Shown: positions 10,899 through 21,500 of the stretch, one piece after another
Position numbering within the stretch: the first letter of the stretch is position 1
How the letters are laid out: every line of letters starts with the position of its first letter
DNA from: a virus
Strand: one strand, 5' to 3'
IMG/VR virus record: IMGVR_UViG_3300051212_000212
Span: 1 to 56,322 of that record
DNA length: 56,322 nt
Translations under genes and position numbers: made by a program
Notes under the pieces: generated by a model
What the model saw: only the letters and a program-made list of their open reading frames with translations
Database searches by the model: none
What the model was told of the DNA's origin: nothing

Positions 10899-11297
10899 AT
10901 GTCATTTGATACACTTAAGGTATCCGAATTAAAGAAGATTGCAGAAGATTTCGCAGTCGAGACAAATGGATTAAAAACTAAAACAGACATTATTGCAGCC
11001 CTAGCAGATGAAGGCGTTTCATGGTCGATATACCAGAACACGCTAGAAAAAGTGGCGGAAGCAGCAGAAGAAGTAGACGAAATTCTACCTAGATTTGATT
11101 CAAAGGCGGTACAGCCAGAAAACACAGTCCTAGTTAGAATGAATAGAGAAAACTTCAGGTATGATATCAATGGATATACCTTTACAAAAGAACATCCATT
11201 TGTGGCAATGCCAGAAGACGATGCTCAGAAAATTTTTGACAAGGAGGAAGGTTTCAGATTAGCAACCCCGAAAGAGGTTCAAGAGTACTACAGCTAA
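10899..11297 (+). CDS. SAP/Rho-N-like head-tail region protein
   Basis: A 132-residue protein with a good Shine-Dalgarno (AAGGAGAAA). Residues 4-38 (TLKVSELKKIAEDFAVE, then LKTKTDIIAALADEGVS) look like a Rho N-terminal/SAP helix-extended-loop-helix motif. The C-terminal 55 residues (NFRYDINGYTFTKEHPFVAMP and a helix) form a separate small domain. Such proteins often sit between capsid and connector genes in phages. Their exact role is unclear; nucleic-acid binding or capsid stabilisation are both possible. Confidence 0.65.
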   Translation: MSFDTLKVSELKKIAEDFAVETNGLKTKTDIIAALADEGVSWSIYQNTLEKVAEAAEEVDEILPRFDSKAVQPENTVLVRMNRENFRYDINGYTFTKEHPFVAMPEDDAQKIFDKEEGFRLATPKEVQEYYS

Positions 11298-11311
11298 TCT
11301 AGGCCTTTATA

Positions 11312-12307
11312 ATGGCAGAGATATATGTAAATACAATTAGTAAAGTCGGCATGAAAACTTTTTATGCTGGAAATATTATCGACGCTCTAATACCAATAAC
11401 AGCGTCAATTTATGATATTACAGAAGATCAAACTATATCTCCTGCTATTAGCCCAACAACTCCATTGTATGCAGGTATCATTGCTGAGAAAACAGAAACA
11501 GACCCTGGCTCATATGAGATCATAATCCCATATGCAATTACAAATAGACCAAGAAAGCTAAAGGTTACTTGGCAATACTTGTATGGTTCCCAGGCTATAA
11601 CTCAGTATACATTTGTTGATGTTGTTGTACCTTATGCTTCTATTGAAGAAGCAATTACAGATTTAGGAATCAGCACAGATCCAAGCGATCCAAATTACAA
11701 GAGCTACCATGAATTAAGCATGGCAGAAAAGTATGCCCGTAAAGTTGTTGAAGATTTTACAGGGCAAGATTTCTATACTTATTTTGATGTAGATGTTGTA
11801 TATGGAAGCGGATCAGATATACTGCCTACATCCACTAGAGTAGAAAAGATTTATAAGCTATATGCAGATGATATTCTTCTTATAGATACACTTGCTAATC
11901 CTCCAGTAAATAATTGGGGATACACTCCAATCATTTCAGAGACTGGATTTGGAATTAGGCTAGATAGAACAACCCTACTAGATAATACAGTTTATGTCGC
12001 AAACGGAATGGTTCCACCATCAATTAGCGACGAGTACGCAGGACAGGCTTTCAGAAAGGGTGTTCGCTATAAGATTGTAGGAGAGTTTGGCTGGAGTCGA
12101 GTACCAGATGAAGTTGAGCAGGCAACAATACAACTTATGGGTCATTACTTTGCTAAAGATAGAGCATGGGCAGATAGATATCTAAAGAATGTATCCACAT
12201 TTGACTGGGACTTTGAGTATAGCGATGAAGTCTATAAGGGAACTGGTTGTGCTTATGCGGATAAGCTTTTGTCTGAATACGTTATAACCAGTATCATACT
12301 GGTATAA
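11312..12307 (+). CDS. Head-tail adaptor (connector) protein
   Basis: A 331-residue protein. Residues 1-105 form a beta-rich domain (IIDALIPITASIYD, then ITNRPRKLKVTWQYLYG). From about residue 130 the sequence LSMAEKYARKVVEDFTGQDFY, and further on STRVEKIYKLYADDILL and VPDEVEQATIQLMGHYFAKDRAW, matches the helical adaptor domain of siphovirus connectors (HK97 gp6/SPP1 gp15 type) that docks under the portal. The stop overlaps the next ATG (TAATG). No clear Shine-Dalgarno is seen at ATG 11312. Confidence 0.72.
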   Translation: MAEIYVNTISKVGMKTFYAGNIIDALIPITASIYDITEDQTISPAISPTTPLYAGIIAEKTETDPGSYEIIIPYAITNRPRKLKVTWQYLYGSQAITQYTFVDVVVPYASIEEAITDLGISTDPSDPNYKSYHELSMAEKYARKVVEDFTGQDFYTYFDVDVVYGSGSDILPTSTRVEKIYKLYADDILLIDTLANPPVNNWGYTPIISETGFGIRLDRTTLLDNTVYVANGMVPPSISDEYAGQAFRKGVRYKIVGEFGWSRVPDEVEQATIQLMGHYFAKDRAWADRYLKNVSTFDWDFEYSDEVYKGTGCAYADKLLSEYVITSIILV

Positions 12308-12723
12308 TGTTTGGGTTAATAGATTCCGTTCTCTCAATGAAGCTTGACGTTTATCGTCAAGTAGATTCACAAGATGAAGAGACTGGTGCTATACGAAAGT
12401 ATTGGCAATATTATAAAACTCTTGATTGCCATGCAAAAGGAGTAATAACAAATTCAGCTACAACAAGATCAAGCGATAAGCAAATTATTTCTAACAAATA
12501 TGCATTCGATCAAATCATCCAGGTTAGAACAGATGTTAAATTAAGTCTAAGAGAAAAAATATCAAATATTAGGTCTGCAGAAGGTGTAGTCATTTGGCAA
12601 GAACTAGACTATCCAAACGAGACTCCAACAGTTTTTGAGGTTATGGGGGTAACTCCAATTACTGATCCTTTTGGTGCTTTGATAGGATACATCTCTAAAG
12701 AGGTCGGAGGTACAAAGACTTGA
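12307..12723 (+). CDS. Head closure (stopper) protein
   Basis: A 138-residue protein overlapping the adaptor stop by TAATG. The opening MKLDVYRQVDSQDEETGAIRKYW, in which a VYR pattern leads into a D-x-x-TG turn, is characteristic of small SPP1 gp16-like stoppers. The order adaptor, stopper, neck protein, terminator, tube is the usual siphovirus order and supports the call more than sequence alone. Confidence 0.65.
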   Translation: MFGLIDSVLSMKLDVYRQVDSQDEETGAIRKYWQYYKTLDCHAKGVITNSATTRSSDKQIISNKYAFDQIIQVRTDVKLSLREKISNIRSAEGVVIWQELDYPNETPTVFEVMGVTPITDPFGALIGYISKEVGGTKT

Positions 12724-13499
12724 ACTCTAATGCATTATTAGTACAAGCAGCCAGCGGACTAGAAAGAATGATGGCTGGCAGTAAGTATGAGAATTTAAAA
12801 GAAAGCGTAGTAGCTCAAGTATCTGCTACCGTATACTATAAAGCTCATGTATTAGCAAAGGTTGCTACAAGCAAAGCATTTAAAGAGAAATTTACCAAGG
12901 TTGTATTTGATCAGATAAATAAAGACTTTGGAGAATATATTGATGCCAAAGCTAGAATATCCCCTAAGTCATTGCACCATGTATACGAATGGAAAAAGAC
13001 AGGGTCTGCAACAGCAAGACTATTTAAATTAAATCTATTGCCAGGAGAAGGATTATCATTCCGCATATCTTCAGAATTCAAGCTTTCTACAAGCATGGTC
13101 CCAACTGGAAAAGGAAAGCATAGACATGTATTTGCAAATAAAGCAATGGTCATGGAACAAGGAAACCCAGTAGTAATTACTCCAAGAAGTGCTGAAAGAA
13201 TTGTTTTTGATATAAATGGATATACTGTTTATATGCCTAAAGGTGCATCTGTAACAGTAAGACGACCTGGAGGAGCTGCTGCAAAGCAATCATTTGAATT
13301 AAATAAGAGACACTTCTTTGCAAGCGATCTTGTAAATCAATCCATAAAGAGATCAGGATTTCAAAATATATTCTCTTCTTCTATGGCCCGTGCACTCGGA
13401 GTTCCAGCAAGTGTTAAAAAAGTTTCATATTCGTTTTCTCCAAACACTCTTCAAAGAGCAGCAGAGACTGCAGTAGAAACAGCATTTGGAGGCATCTAA
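12720..13499 (+). CDS. Neck/tail-completion protein
   Basis: A 259-residue protein starting at TTG 12720, which overlaps the previous stop as TTGA and has CGGAGG nine bases upstream. The protein is mixed alpha/beta with many Lys, Ser and Ala. A central segment resembles an LPGEGLSFRISSEF beta domain followed by a His-rich GKGKHRHVF stretch. By position between stopper and terminator it should be an HK97 gp10-like neck component. I cannot confirm the family from sequence alone. Confidence 0.55.
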   Translation: MNSNALLVQAASGLERMMAGSKYENLKESVVAQVSATVYYKAHVLAKVATSKAFKEKFTKVVFDQINKDFGEYIDAKARISPKSLHHVYEWKKTGSATARLFKLNLLPGEGLSFRISSEFKLSTSMVPTGKGKHRHVFANKAMVMEQGNPVVITPRSAERIVFDINGYTVYMPKGASVTVRRPGGAAAKQSFELNKRHFFASDLVNQSIKRSGFQNIFSSSMARALGVPASVKKVSYSFSPNTLQRAAETAVETAFGGI

Positions 13500-14011
13500 T
13501 GACAGTAAATTATAAGCAAGACGCAATGATAGAGGTGAGAAAGTTCCTTTGGGATAAATTGACGGCGGCAGGGCTATTTAATCCAGACCATTACTACAGT
13601 GAGAATATATCTGAAACTATAATCCCAATACTACCAGTACAGCAAGCGCCAGAAATGAATCAATTCCTTAATGGCAAAAAGCATTTTGTGTACGACAAAA
13701 TCGGAATGTCGTATGAAAATATGTGGGCTATATGCTGCGAACAGATACTGTTCACAATATACGCCCCACAAGTATCCGATATTATAGAAATCAGGAACTT
13801 CATGACAGATGAGTTTAGACGTATGGACGAGTCTGCAAAGGATATAAATGCCTCAAGCGTGACTTCAAATAAGTTTAATTTCTATAGCGTCTTTATAGCA
13901 GACATATCCCCTATTTCTCCTTCTGAGGAGCTACAGGGCATGTTCGCCACAGACGTAATTCTTGAGATAAAATACGGCAGGGCTACAGATAGAAAAGGTA
14001 GATTTATATAG
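13499..14011 (+). CDS. Tail terminator protein
   Basis: A 170-residue protein with TAATG overlap to its predecessor. The N-terminal helix DAMIEVRKFLWDKLTAAG, followed by strands (EQILFTIYAPQVSDIIEIRNF), a second long helix, and the C-terminal DVILEIKYGR strand, is the layout of gpU/gp17-like ring proteins that cap the tail tube. Placement directly before the tube gene supports this. Family assignment rests on architecture and synteny. Confidence 0.6.
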   Translation: MTVNYKQDAMIEVRKFLWDKLTAAGLFNPDHYYSENISETIIPILPVQQAPEMNQFLNGKKHFVYDKIGMSYENMWAICCEQILFTIYAPQVSDIIEIRNFMTDEFRRMDESAKDINASSVTSNKFNFYSVFIADISPISPSEELQGMFATDVILEIKYGRATDRKGRFI

Positions 14012-14019
14012 TTTGCCTT

Positions 14020-14047
14020 TTGACCTCTAATAGATTAGAATTATACC
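14020..14047 (+). promoter_or_regulatory. Promoter for the tail tube gene
   Basis: TTGACC (14020-14025), 16-base spacer, TATACC (14042-14047). The 5' leader of about 45 bases contains the perfect palindrome AATTTCGAAATT (14074-14085) immediately before the strong Shine-Dalgarno AGGAGG, so a small hairpin could tune initiation. Confidence 0.5.
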
Positions 14048-14098
14048 AAGAGGAAAGAGCCTAGCCAGCCAATAATTTCGAAATTAGGAGGTAATTAA

Positions 14099-14812
14099 AT
14101 GGCAAGAGAAAGTTATAACTCAGCCAAGAACATCATCGTTGGTGCTTCACCACTATTCATTAGCAAGTCTCAAGCAGGTTTGTCTAAGTTGGATCCAACA
14201 TCTGGTGCAGAAAAAGTAGATTTCGTTGCAAACGAGTCTTACATTGATACACTGAATGGAACAACTGGCGCTTCAAAGTGGCGCAATGTTGGTTACACCA
14301 ATAACGGTCTTCAAATTACATACAACCCATCATACGGTTCTGTAACTGTTGACCAGCTTCTTGACACAGCAAAACTTTTCAAGGAGTCCATGGAAGTCAT
14401 GCTTATGACAGAAATGGCAGAAGGTACTCTAGAAAATCTAGTTGTAGTATTTGGTCAGCCAGATGTCGCTAACAGCGATACAATTGGAAACACAAATACA
14501 CTACAGAGCTCAGATCCAGCAGCAAATGGAACTAAGGCTCTCGGTCTTGCAGCAGGAGCATTGCTCCAGGCTCCAGTCGAGCGTCAGCTTTGCGCTGTAG
14601 GTCCAGCTCCAGATTATTCTGGTTCAACCGCAATCAGCGGATATACAAAGAATGAGCGTGTATATTATGCTCGCCGTGTGCTCTCTGTGCAACAGTCACA
14701 GTTCTCATTGGCTCGTAATACACCAACAACATTCCCAGTAACATTCCGTCTTCTTCCAGAAGCAGCATATGCAGGCGCTGAATATGGTAAGATCATTGAT
14801 CGTGTATTCTAA
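14099..14812 (+). CDS. Major tail tube protein
   Basis: A 237-residue protein with a strong Shine-Dalgarno (AGGAGGTAATTAA before ATG 14099), its own promoter and a strong terminator behind it, all expected of the abundant tube subunit. The protein is beta-rich: GLQITYNPSYGSVTVDQLLDTA, then ENLVVVFGQPD, and the closing VTFRLLPEAA strand typical of tube/Hcp-like folds. Codon use is more GC-rich than the surrounding genes, as in the capsid gene. It lies just upstream of the tail-assembly chaperones. Confidence 0.82.
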   Translation: MARESYNSAKNIIVGASPLFISKSQAGLSKLDPTSGAEKVDFVANESYIDTLNGTTGASKWRNVGYTNNGLQITYNPSYGSVTVDQLLDTAKLFKESMEVMLMTEMAEGTLENLVVVFGQPDVANSDTIGNTNTLQSSDPAANGTKALGLAAGALLQAPVERQLCAVGPAPDYSGSTAISGYTKNERVYYARRVLSVQQSQFSLARNTPTTFPVTFRLLPEAAYAGAEYGKIIDRVF

Positions 14813-14838
14813 TTAAATTTCAATTTAATTAATTCGAG

Positions 14839-14864
14839 ATCCCCCCAGAAATGGGGGGATTTTC
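14839..14864 (+). terminator. Rho-independent terminator after tube gene
   Basis: ATCCCCCC (14839-14846) and GGGGGGAT (14853-14860) form an 8-bp stem with a 6-base loop, followed by TTTT. Very strong stem. It rules out the ATG at 14851 as a start, since that lies inside the stem. Confidence 0.9.
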
Positions 14865-14866
14865 GC

Positions 14867-14895
14867 TTGTCTTTATAACATGTATTTGTTATAAT
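14867..14895 (+). promoter_or_regulatory. Extended -10 promoter with overlapping inverted repeat
   Basis: TTGTCT (14867-14872), 17-base spacer, TATAAT (14890-14895) preceded by TG (14887-14888). TTATAACA (14873-14880) and TGTTATAA (14887-14894) form a perfect 8-bp inverted repeat with a 6-base gap that covers the spacer and -10. This is a good candidate operator for the chaperone and tape-measure transcript. Confidence 0.75.
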
Positions 14896-14922
14896 GAATG
14901 TAACTATCCGAAGGAGGATAAA

Positions 14923-15255
14923 TTGGCTACAAAGGTATATGATGTAGAAGAAATCGAGCTCCAGAATGGGGCTAAGGTTAAGTTAAAACCATTAACTATC
15001 AAGGAACTACGTAAGTTCATGACAGCAATTCAAAAGACTGCAAATGTAACAACAGAAGATGAGACACTAACAATTCTTATCGAAGCGTGTGCAGTAGCAT
15101 TAGAGAAGCAGCTTCCAGATCTTGTAAAAGATCTAGACGCTCTAGAAGATGCTTTGGACGTACCAACTATCAATCGCATTCTAGAAGTATGCGGTGGAAT
15201 TAAGATGGACGACCCAAACCTTCTAGCGGCAGCGGTTCTGGCTGGGCAGAACTAG
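14923..15255 (+). CDS. Tail assembly chaperone, short form (gpG-like)
   Basis: A 110-residue protein starting at TTG 14923, with GGAGGATAAA (AAGGAGG) upstream. The ATG at 14851 is rejected because it lies in the terminator and before the promoter. The protein is small, helical and acidic: KLKPLTIKELRKFMTAIQK, then ETLTILIEACAVALEKQLPDL. The place between tube and tape measure and the overlapping -1 frame are the hallmark of gpG-like chaperones that coat the tape measure during tail assembly. It ends in VLAGQN at the 0-frame stop. Confidence 0.85.
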   Translation: MATKVYDVEEIELQNGAKVKLKPLTIKELRKFMTAIQKTANVTTEDETLTILIEACAVALEKQLPDLVKDLDALEDALDVPTINRILEVCGGIKMDDPNLLAAAVLAGQN

Positions 15256-15578
15256 ATTTAGCCGCTTTACTCGGAGAAGTTTTCCTTCTTGGTAATTGGA
15301 AAAATTACGAAGAACTAGAGGATAACTTATCAATGCCAGAATTAATCCAGACGTTTAAGGCAATGCAAAAAACGGAGGAAGAGAAGAGGAGATTCTTAGC
15401 TTCACTTCAAGGCATTAACTTAAATGAGCAAGAAGAAGAAGGCCCGTCCTTTGAAGATGTTCAAAGAAAAGCCTTGGGAATAAATGCAAGAGGAGACGAT
15501 GTGGTATCACTACAAGGTCCGTTTGCAGCCCAAGCAGGTTTTGGTGTCGGAATGGGATTGGGATATGAACAGGGGTAG
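14923..15578 (+). CDS. Tail assembly chaperone, -1 frameshift fusion (gpGT-like)
   Basis: Translation of the gpG frame can slip back one base at CCCAAAC (15213-15219) into a frame open from 15204 to the stop at 15578. That gives about 218 residues: 99 from gpG, then a Ser/Gly linker (PSSGSGSGW), AELDLAALLGEVFLL and the C-terminal T domain. The T domain contains YEELEDNLSMPELIQTFKAM and ends GMGLGYEQG. The second frame has no good start of its own; ATG 15333 lacks a Shine-Dalgarno and would remove the hydrophobic part. Known gpGT proteins recruit tube subunits through T. The next gene is the tape measure. Confidence 0.85.
15213..15266 (+). promoter_or_regulatory. -1 programmed ribosomal frameshift element
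   Basis: Slippery heptamer C-CCA-AAC in the correct phase (X XXY YYZ). After a 5-base spacer, AGCGGC (15225-15230) pairs with GCCGCT (15261-15266); inside the loop GTTCT (15235-15239) pairs with AGAAC (15248-15252). Spacer length and stem position fit a stimulatory RNA structure. Confidence 0.85.
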
Positions 15579-15589
15579 TATATTGACAA

Positions 15590-18500
15590 ATGGCTGACGA
15601 GCAAATTGTAACTAATATAGTTGCTAATGCCGACTTTTCTAATCTCATCGGAGATTTAAATAAAGTAACGGTAGCGCTCAGTCGCATGCAGTCCGAACTA
15701 AAGTCCACTCAAAGATCTTTAGGTAATCAGATTCGTGCAATCAATACCCAATTCGGTGAGACTCTTAGAAGCACTGGACAGTTCACATCCCATTTCGTAA
15801 CCATATCTTCAGATGTAGAAAAGTTTGGTAGAAGCCTAGACTCAGGCAAGATGAAGTTAGGCCAATACTTTAAGGTATGGCAAGACCATCATAGAACTGC
15901 AGGCGGATTAATTAGAGACCTTGCTAAACAGCAAGTTCAAATGCAAAATGCGGTTCTGCAACCAATAGGTAAAAATGCAGAAGGAATGATGCGCTTTGCT
16001 GTGCATGTTCCTAAAGGCTTAGATTTAATAAGAAACAAAACAGCTTTAACTCGTCAAGAGTTAGCTATTATGAATAAGGTTGTGCAGGACGGAGCACAGC
16101 AATTAATTAACTGGGGTAAAAATACACAGTGGGCTGGTCGTCAGTTAACTGTAGGATTAACCGTACCACTTGTAGCATTCGGCAAAGCAGCAGCAGACGC
16201 ATTTAGAGCGGCAGACCAAGAATTAGTTCGTCTAACAAAGGTTTATGGAGATTTAGGCGAAACAACAACTGCTAATCTGGCACAAGTAAGAAAAGAAGTT
16301 GTAGCAACAGCAAAAGAACTTTCTACTACAATGGGAGTTTCCTTTAAAGACACAATTGCTCTTGGCGCTGATATTGCTGCTACTGGTAAAACTGGAAATG
16401 AACTACTTTCATCTATCTCAGAAACAACTCGTCTTGCAGTTCTTGGTGAGGTTGATCGTCAAGATGCTATGAAAGCAACGCTTGCAATTCAGTCAGCATT
16501 TAAAGCAAATACAGAAGAACTAGCAGAATCAATTAACTTCCTAAACGCAGTTGAAAACCAAACATCAACAACTCTAAACGATCTCGTAGAAGCAATTCCA
16601 AAAGCTGGTCCTGTAATTAAAGGTTTGGGCGGAAGCGTACAAGATCTTGCTCTTTATCTAACTGCTATGCGTGAAGGCGGAATTAACGCAACAGAAGGAG
16701 CGAATGCTCTAAAGTCAGCACTAGCATCTTTGATTAACCCGACAGATGTTGCTGTAAAGAAATTTGAAGGATTTGGAATAGACCTACTTGGTATTGTAAA
16801 TAACAATGCTGGTAATGTAACAAAGACTCTATTAACCCTACAATCAGCATTAGATCAGTTAGATCCTTTGGCTAAGCAGCAGGCAATCGAACAATTGTTT
16901 GGCAAGTTCCAGTTCTCAAGACTAAATGCTTTGTTTGAGAATTTAGGAAAGCAGGGAAGCCAGACACTACAGGTTTTAGATTTGATGAAGGCATCATCAG
17001 AAGACTTGGCAAATATAGCTGGTCGAGAATTAGCGGCAGTAACAGAATCGGCTTCTGGTAAATATCGTAGAGCGCTTGAAACACTAAAAGCAGACCTAGC
17101 TCAAACTGGAGAACAGTTCCTTAATATTGCTACAAAGGTAATTAATGCAACAGATAAAATAATTAATTTTATAAACAATTTGCCCGAACCAATGAAGAAG
17201 ATTCTTGGATTGGCTGGAGGATTTACTGCTCTGGTTGGTCCACTTATCATGCTTACTGGTGTTCTTGGAAACTTCTTTGGCTATATTGTAAAGGGAGTCT
17301 ACCACTTCAAAGCACTTTTCAAGGGTGCAGAAGGATGGAAACTTCTTACTCCAGAAATTATGGCGGCAAACAATGCTGGAACATTAATTGAGAAAACATT
17401 TTATTCTGATGCGAAAGCGGCGGCTGTACTACACAAAGCAATACTAGATTTAACTGCACAGTATAACGGGCTTGCAGAAGCAGCAGCAAGAGCTGCAATT
17501 GGAACTGGAGCAGTATCTACAACAGCAGGAAACCCTGTAATAGTATCTACACCAGGCGGCGGAAAGAGAATTGTAGACCCAACACACCCATTAGCAGGTA
17601 GAGAAGGAACCAGATCATTTGCACATATGGTTCCAAGAAAGACAGATCAACCTGGAAGTATATTTGGAGTTGTTCAATCTTCAGGTCCAGTAAATACTCT
17701 TGTTGGCGAAAATCCTATGATTTACGCAGCAGACGATTTGCCAAATATTCCAGGACTTACAACAATTGAAAGAAGTGTAAAGACTGCTGCTGGAAGACAG
17801 CCTATGGCCGTATCTACAGGAGTTGTAATAGATGAGGTTGCTAAACAGCATGCCTTGATGGCAGCATTGGCAATGCAAGGAAAACAAGAATTAATTGAAA
17901 TTGAAGATACCCTAAAAAATAGCGGAATGCTAACAGTAGGGTTTATGCAAACATTTGATGACATCCTGCCAGAGACTTCAAGAATTGCTAAAAATGCAGC
18001 AGCTGCATCACAAGCAATTATTGCAGAAGTTCAAGCAGGAAAAGTAACTGTAGAACAAGCAAGAGCAAAAATTATTCAATTGAATATTGCAGTAGAACAA
18101 GAAATTATAGAAACAATGTCTTTGCTTGCTGCTTCAAGAGGTGCAGCATTTGACCCATACACAATACCTCTTCTTTCACAGCCCTCAATAACTGCGGCTG
18201 GAAAATCAAATATGAAAGAGCTTTTCCATAAAGAAAATACTCGTGATTTGGTAAATCAAATTGCTACATTGCTTGGAGTTAGAACTTCAGGCGCTGGTTA
18301 TAATTTAGAAACTACAACTCCAGTCGGTGCTCGTAAAGGATATAGGCAGCTTCCATTGCCAGGATTTATAGGCGGAGGACAGATAGCAGACGGAGTATAT
18401 ACTCTAAATGATGGAAATATTGTTCCTGGTCCAAAACATATAAATAGAGATATTCAATTTGGAATATTACCAGTAGATTCATTTGTAGTAAATCAGGGTG

Positions 18501-21500
18501 CTACTAAAAAGAATCTTGAATTTTTGCAAGGAATGGTTGGAGAAAAGAACAATTTAACTGGGGGCGGACAACCAGTAATGCTTTCGCCATTTGAATTTGT
18601 AGTTCCCCCAGAAGTAGTAAATGAAGGAAATAATTTAGATATATTAAAGGGTATAAATTCTGGACAAATAACATTTAGTAATACTGGTGGCAAAATACCA
18701 GCTCTACAATATTTTGCTGCTGTAAATGCTGGAAGAATGGTTGCAAGAAAAACAACTCCATTAAAGGTTACTCTTTCAAAATCAAAGATAAAGAAAATTG
18801 ATCCTAAGTGGTCTCCTAGAAATCCAAAACGAGGAGATACATGGAATTTAAAACCAGCAAGTGGTGGAGTATATGGCGTAGATGATTCTGGGGTAAATGA
18901 AAGGCTTGCAACTACTGGAGCTTCGGCGTCAGAGTATCTTGAGTCTTTAAGAAATGCAGCAGTTATAAAAGGTTCAAGCAACCCATTGGTTGGAACAACA
19001 GATGATTTCTTGGAAGCCCTTGTCTTAGCTGGAAAGATTTCTAAATCTGAAGCAGACAGGGTATTAGTAAGTCTATCTAAAGCTTACACTGCTAAAGTAA
19101 AAGAGATGTCTGTAATTACAGATCCAACAAATCCATATCACGCACTATCTGAGCGGGCAATTATGGATTCTCCATATGCAGCAAAAATTTTGCCTTGGTG
19201 GAAACAGTTTAAGGTTAAAACAGGATCAATAGAAAAAAACAGACCTTCTGGCTCAAGAAGTGGAGCTTCTGGAAGTCCAACATCTACAATTTTAGTTGTA
19301 GATGGTGAAGTTGTAAAAGTAAAACCATTTGAAGGAAGCAGAAAAGACTCTATAAAAGCACTTCATGGTGCAAATAAAGATTGGTCTGATTTTATAGAAG
19401 AGTCTTTGGGAACTGGAGTGGGCGCTGCAATGCTGGGCGGCTTAATACAAAAATTTGCTGCATTCATGCCAGGAAGAAAAGTACAGAAAAAGGTTGGACC
19501 AGAGTTTGAAGAAGAATTTCCTGATTGGGTAATTAGAAATGAAAAAACTAATTTATCCAATACAGACCCATTACATGGACCACTTCAAATTGGAAGATAT
19601 CAACCACCACTAACTATAAGAACTAGGCGTCAGCCAGCAGGAATTATGTATCGTGGTCGTTATACAAAATCTATATGGCAGGGTGGACCAAAGAAGGGCG
19701 AAGCCTATTGGAGCCCAAGACATACAGCTAAAGTTGAAGCATTTTTAACTGGCGATGAGGCAGCACGTGCAAATTATATAATTGAAGAATATATGCGTGG
19801 CGCATATAGCGTTATGGGAATAAAAGGCGCAGCAGAAGCTCTTCGTGCCGCCGCAAAAAAGGTTAGCGGAAGATTTTATAGGGGAATAACTCTTGGAGGA
19901 AGAAGCAGAGTTGGCGGCACAATGTCTGCATTACCAGATTGGTTAGAACAAGAACTTGAGTTGGCAAGAAAGACTGGAGACTTTTCTGGAGTTATAGGAA
20001 GAGAGTTTATTCTACGCAGGTCTTCTTGGAGCGAAAATCCAAAAACAGCTGGAGGTTTTGGAGACTTCTTTATAACAGCAGATGTAAAAAATAGAAATGC
20101 TGTTAAGGCATCAGAGATGTTCCCAGATCTCAGATTCCCAGACCCAAGAACTGGAGAAATGTTGCCAGTTAATGAAAGCGAATCTTTCTTTGGCGGCAAG
20201 TTTAGAATTGTAAAAGCAAGCAAAGATGGAATGTATGTTCAAAGCGTAAACAGCCCTATGGGTGGAAACCGTGCTATGGGCGGAGATGTTAATGCTGGAA
20301 CCCCATACATAGTAGGAGAAAATGGTCCAGAGGTATTTATTCCAAGACAGAGCGGCGGAATAATTCCTAATAACATGATGCAATATAAACTTGCAGGCGG
20401 AGGAATTAAGGCTATATGGAATGCAATTCGTGGAGTTCTTTCTAAAGGCAAAACAGCAAAAGCACCAGCAACTACAGCAGCACCAAGTGGTTCTGGACAA
20501 ATGGAGTTGGATCTAGGAGTACCCGCAGCAGCGGCAGCAGATGATTTAACTGGACAGATGTCTCCGTTTGGATTTAAGGGACAAATGATTGGACTCGGCG
20601 GAAGTTTGGCGGGAGGAGCAATAGGACAATCAATTGGCGGAACACCAGGATTTATGGTTGGTAGCATGGTTGGAAATATGGCAATGTTTATACCACAACT
20701 AATTAAGGCTGCTAAAGTTGCTGGAACATTATTTAAGCTATTAAAGAATTTAACTATAGGCGGAGCAGTAATAACAGCATTAATTTCTATTGGAAAGTAT
20801 TTGCTAGATCTTAAGAAGAAGGCGGAAGATTTAGGAAAGGCTAATAGATTAGCATTTGGCGGAACTCAAGAATCATTTACATCTGTAGGCATAAAGAGCT
20901 ACAAATCAATGTCTGACCGTATTAAAGACATAAATGAGCAATTGGAATTACATCGAGCAAAGGTTAAATCAGTATATGAATCATATACCAAGACTGGTGT
21001 ATCTGGTCTAAGCCTTACAATTGAAGAACTTAGAAAAGCAATTGAAAATGCTAAAACAAGCCAGAAAGAATATGTTGAGGCATTTAACAACATAGATTCA
21101 GGCAGAGTTGTAGAATATGCTGCTCAATTAAAAGCACAATTTGTTGCTATGGGAATGTCAGCACAAGAGGCTACAAATCAAATTTATGCAATAGTTAAAG
21201 CATCAGAAAAGGCTGGGCAGGCGTTTTCAGCAATAACATCAAAGGCATTTACATCAATTAAAGACTCCACTAGTGGCATAGAATTTATTATAAACTATCT
21301 AAAAGAATCTCTTGGAGACACGTTTAACGTAGAAGAGTTTAATACAGGCCTGGACACACTTTTAAATGCTGTATTAATGTATAGAGATTCTTTGGTTGGA
21401 ACAGCGGATGATCAAAAGAATATTAGAGATGAAGCAGATGCAACAGCAGAAACTTTAGAAAAAATTGGTAAAATGAAGGGCTCTGAAAGAATAATAAATG

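Noticed and set aside
14851-14922. N-terminal extension of gpG from ATG 14851
   Set aside because: The ATG lies inside the tube-gene terminator and before the promoter; TTG 14923 has the Shine-Dalgarno.
15333-15578. Separate 81-residue gene from ATG 15333
   Set aside because: No Shine-Dalgarno; the frame is open much farther upstream to a perfect -1 slippery site, so it is the T part of gpGT.
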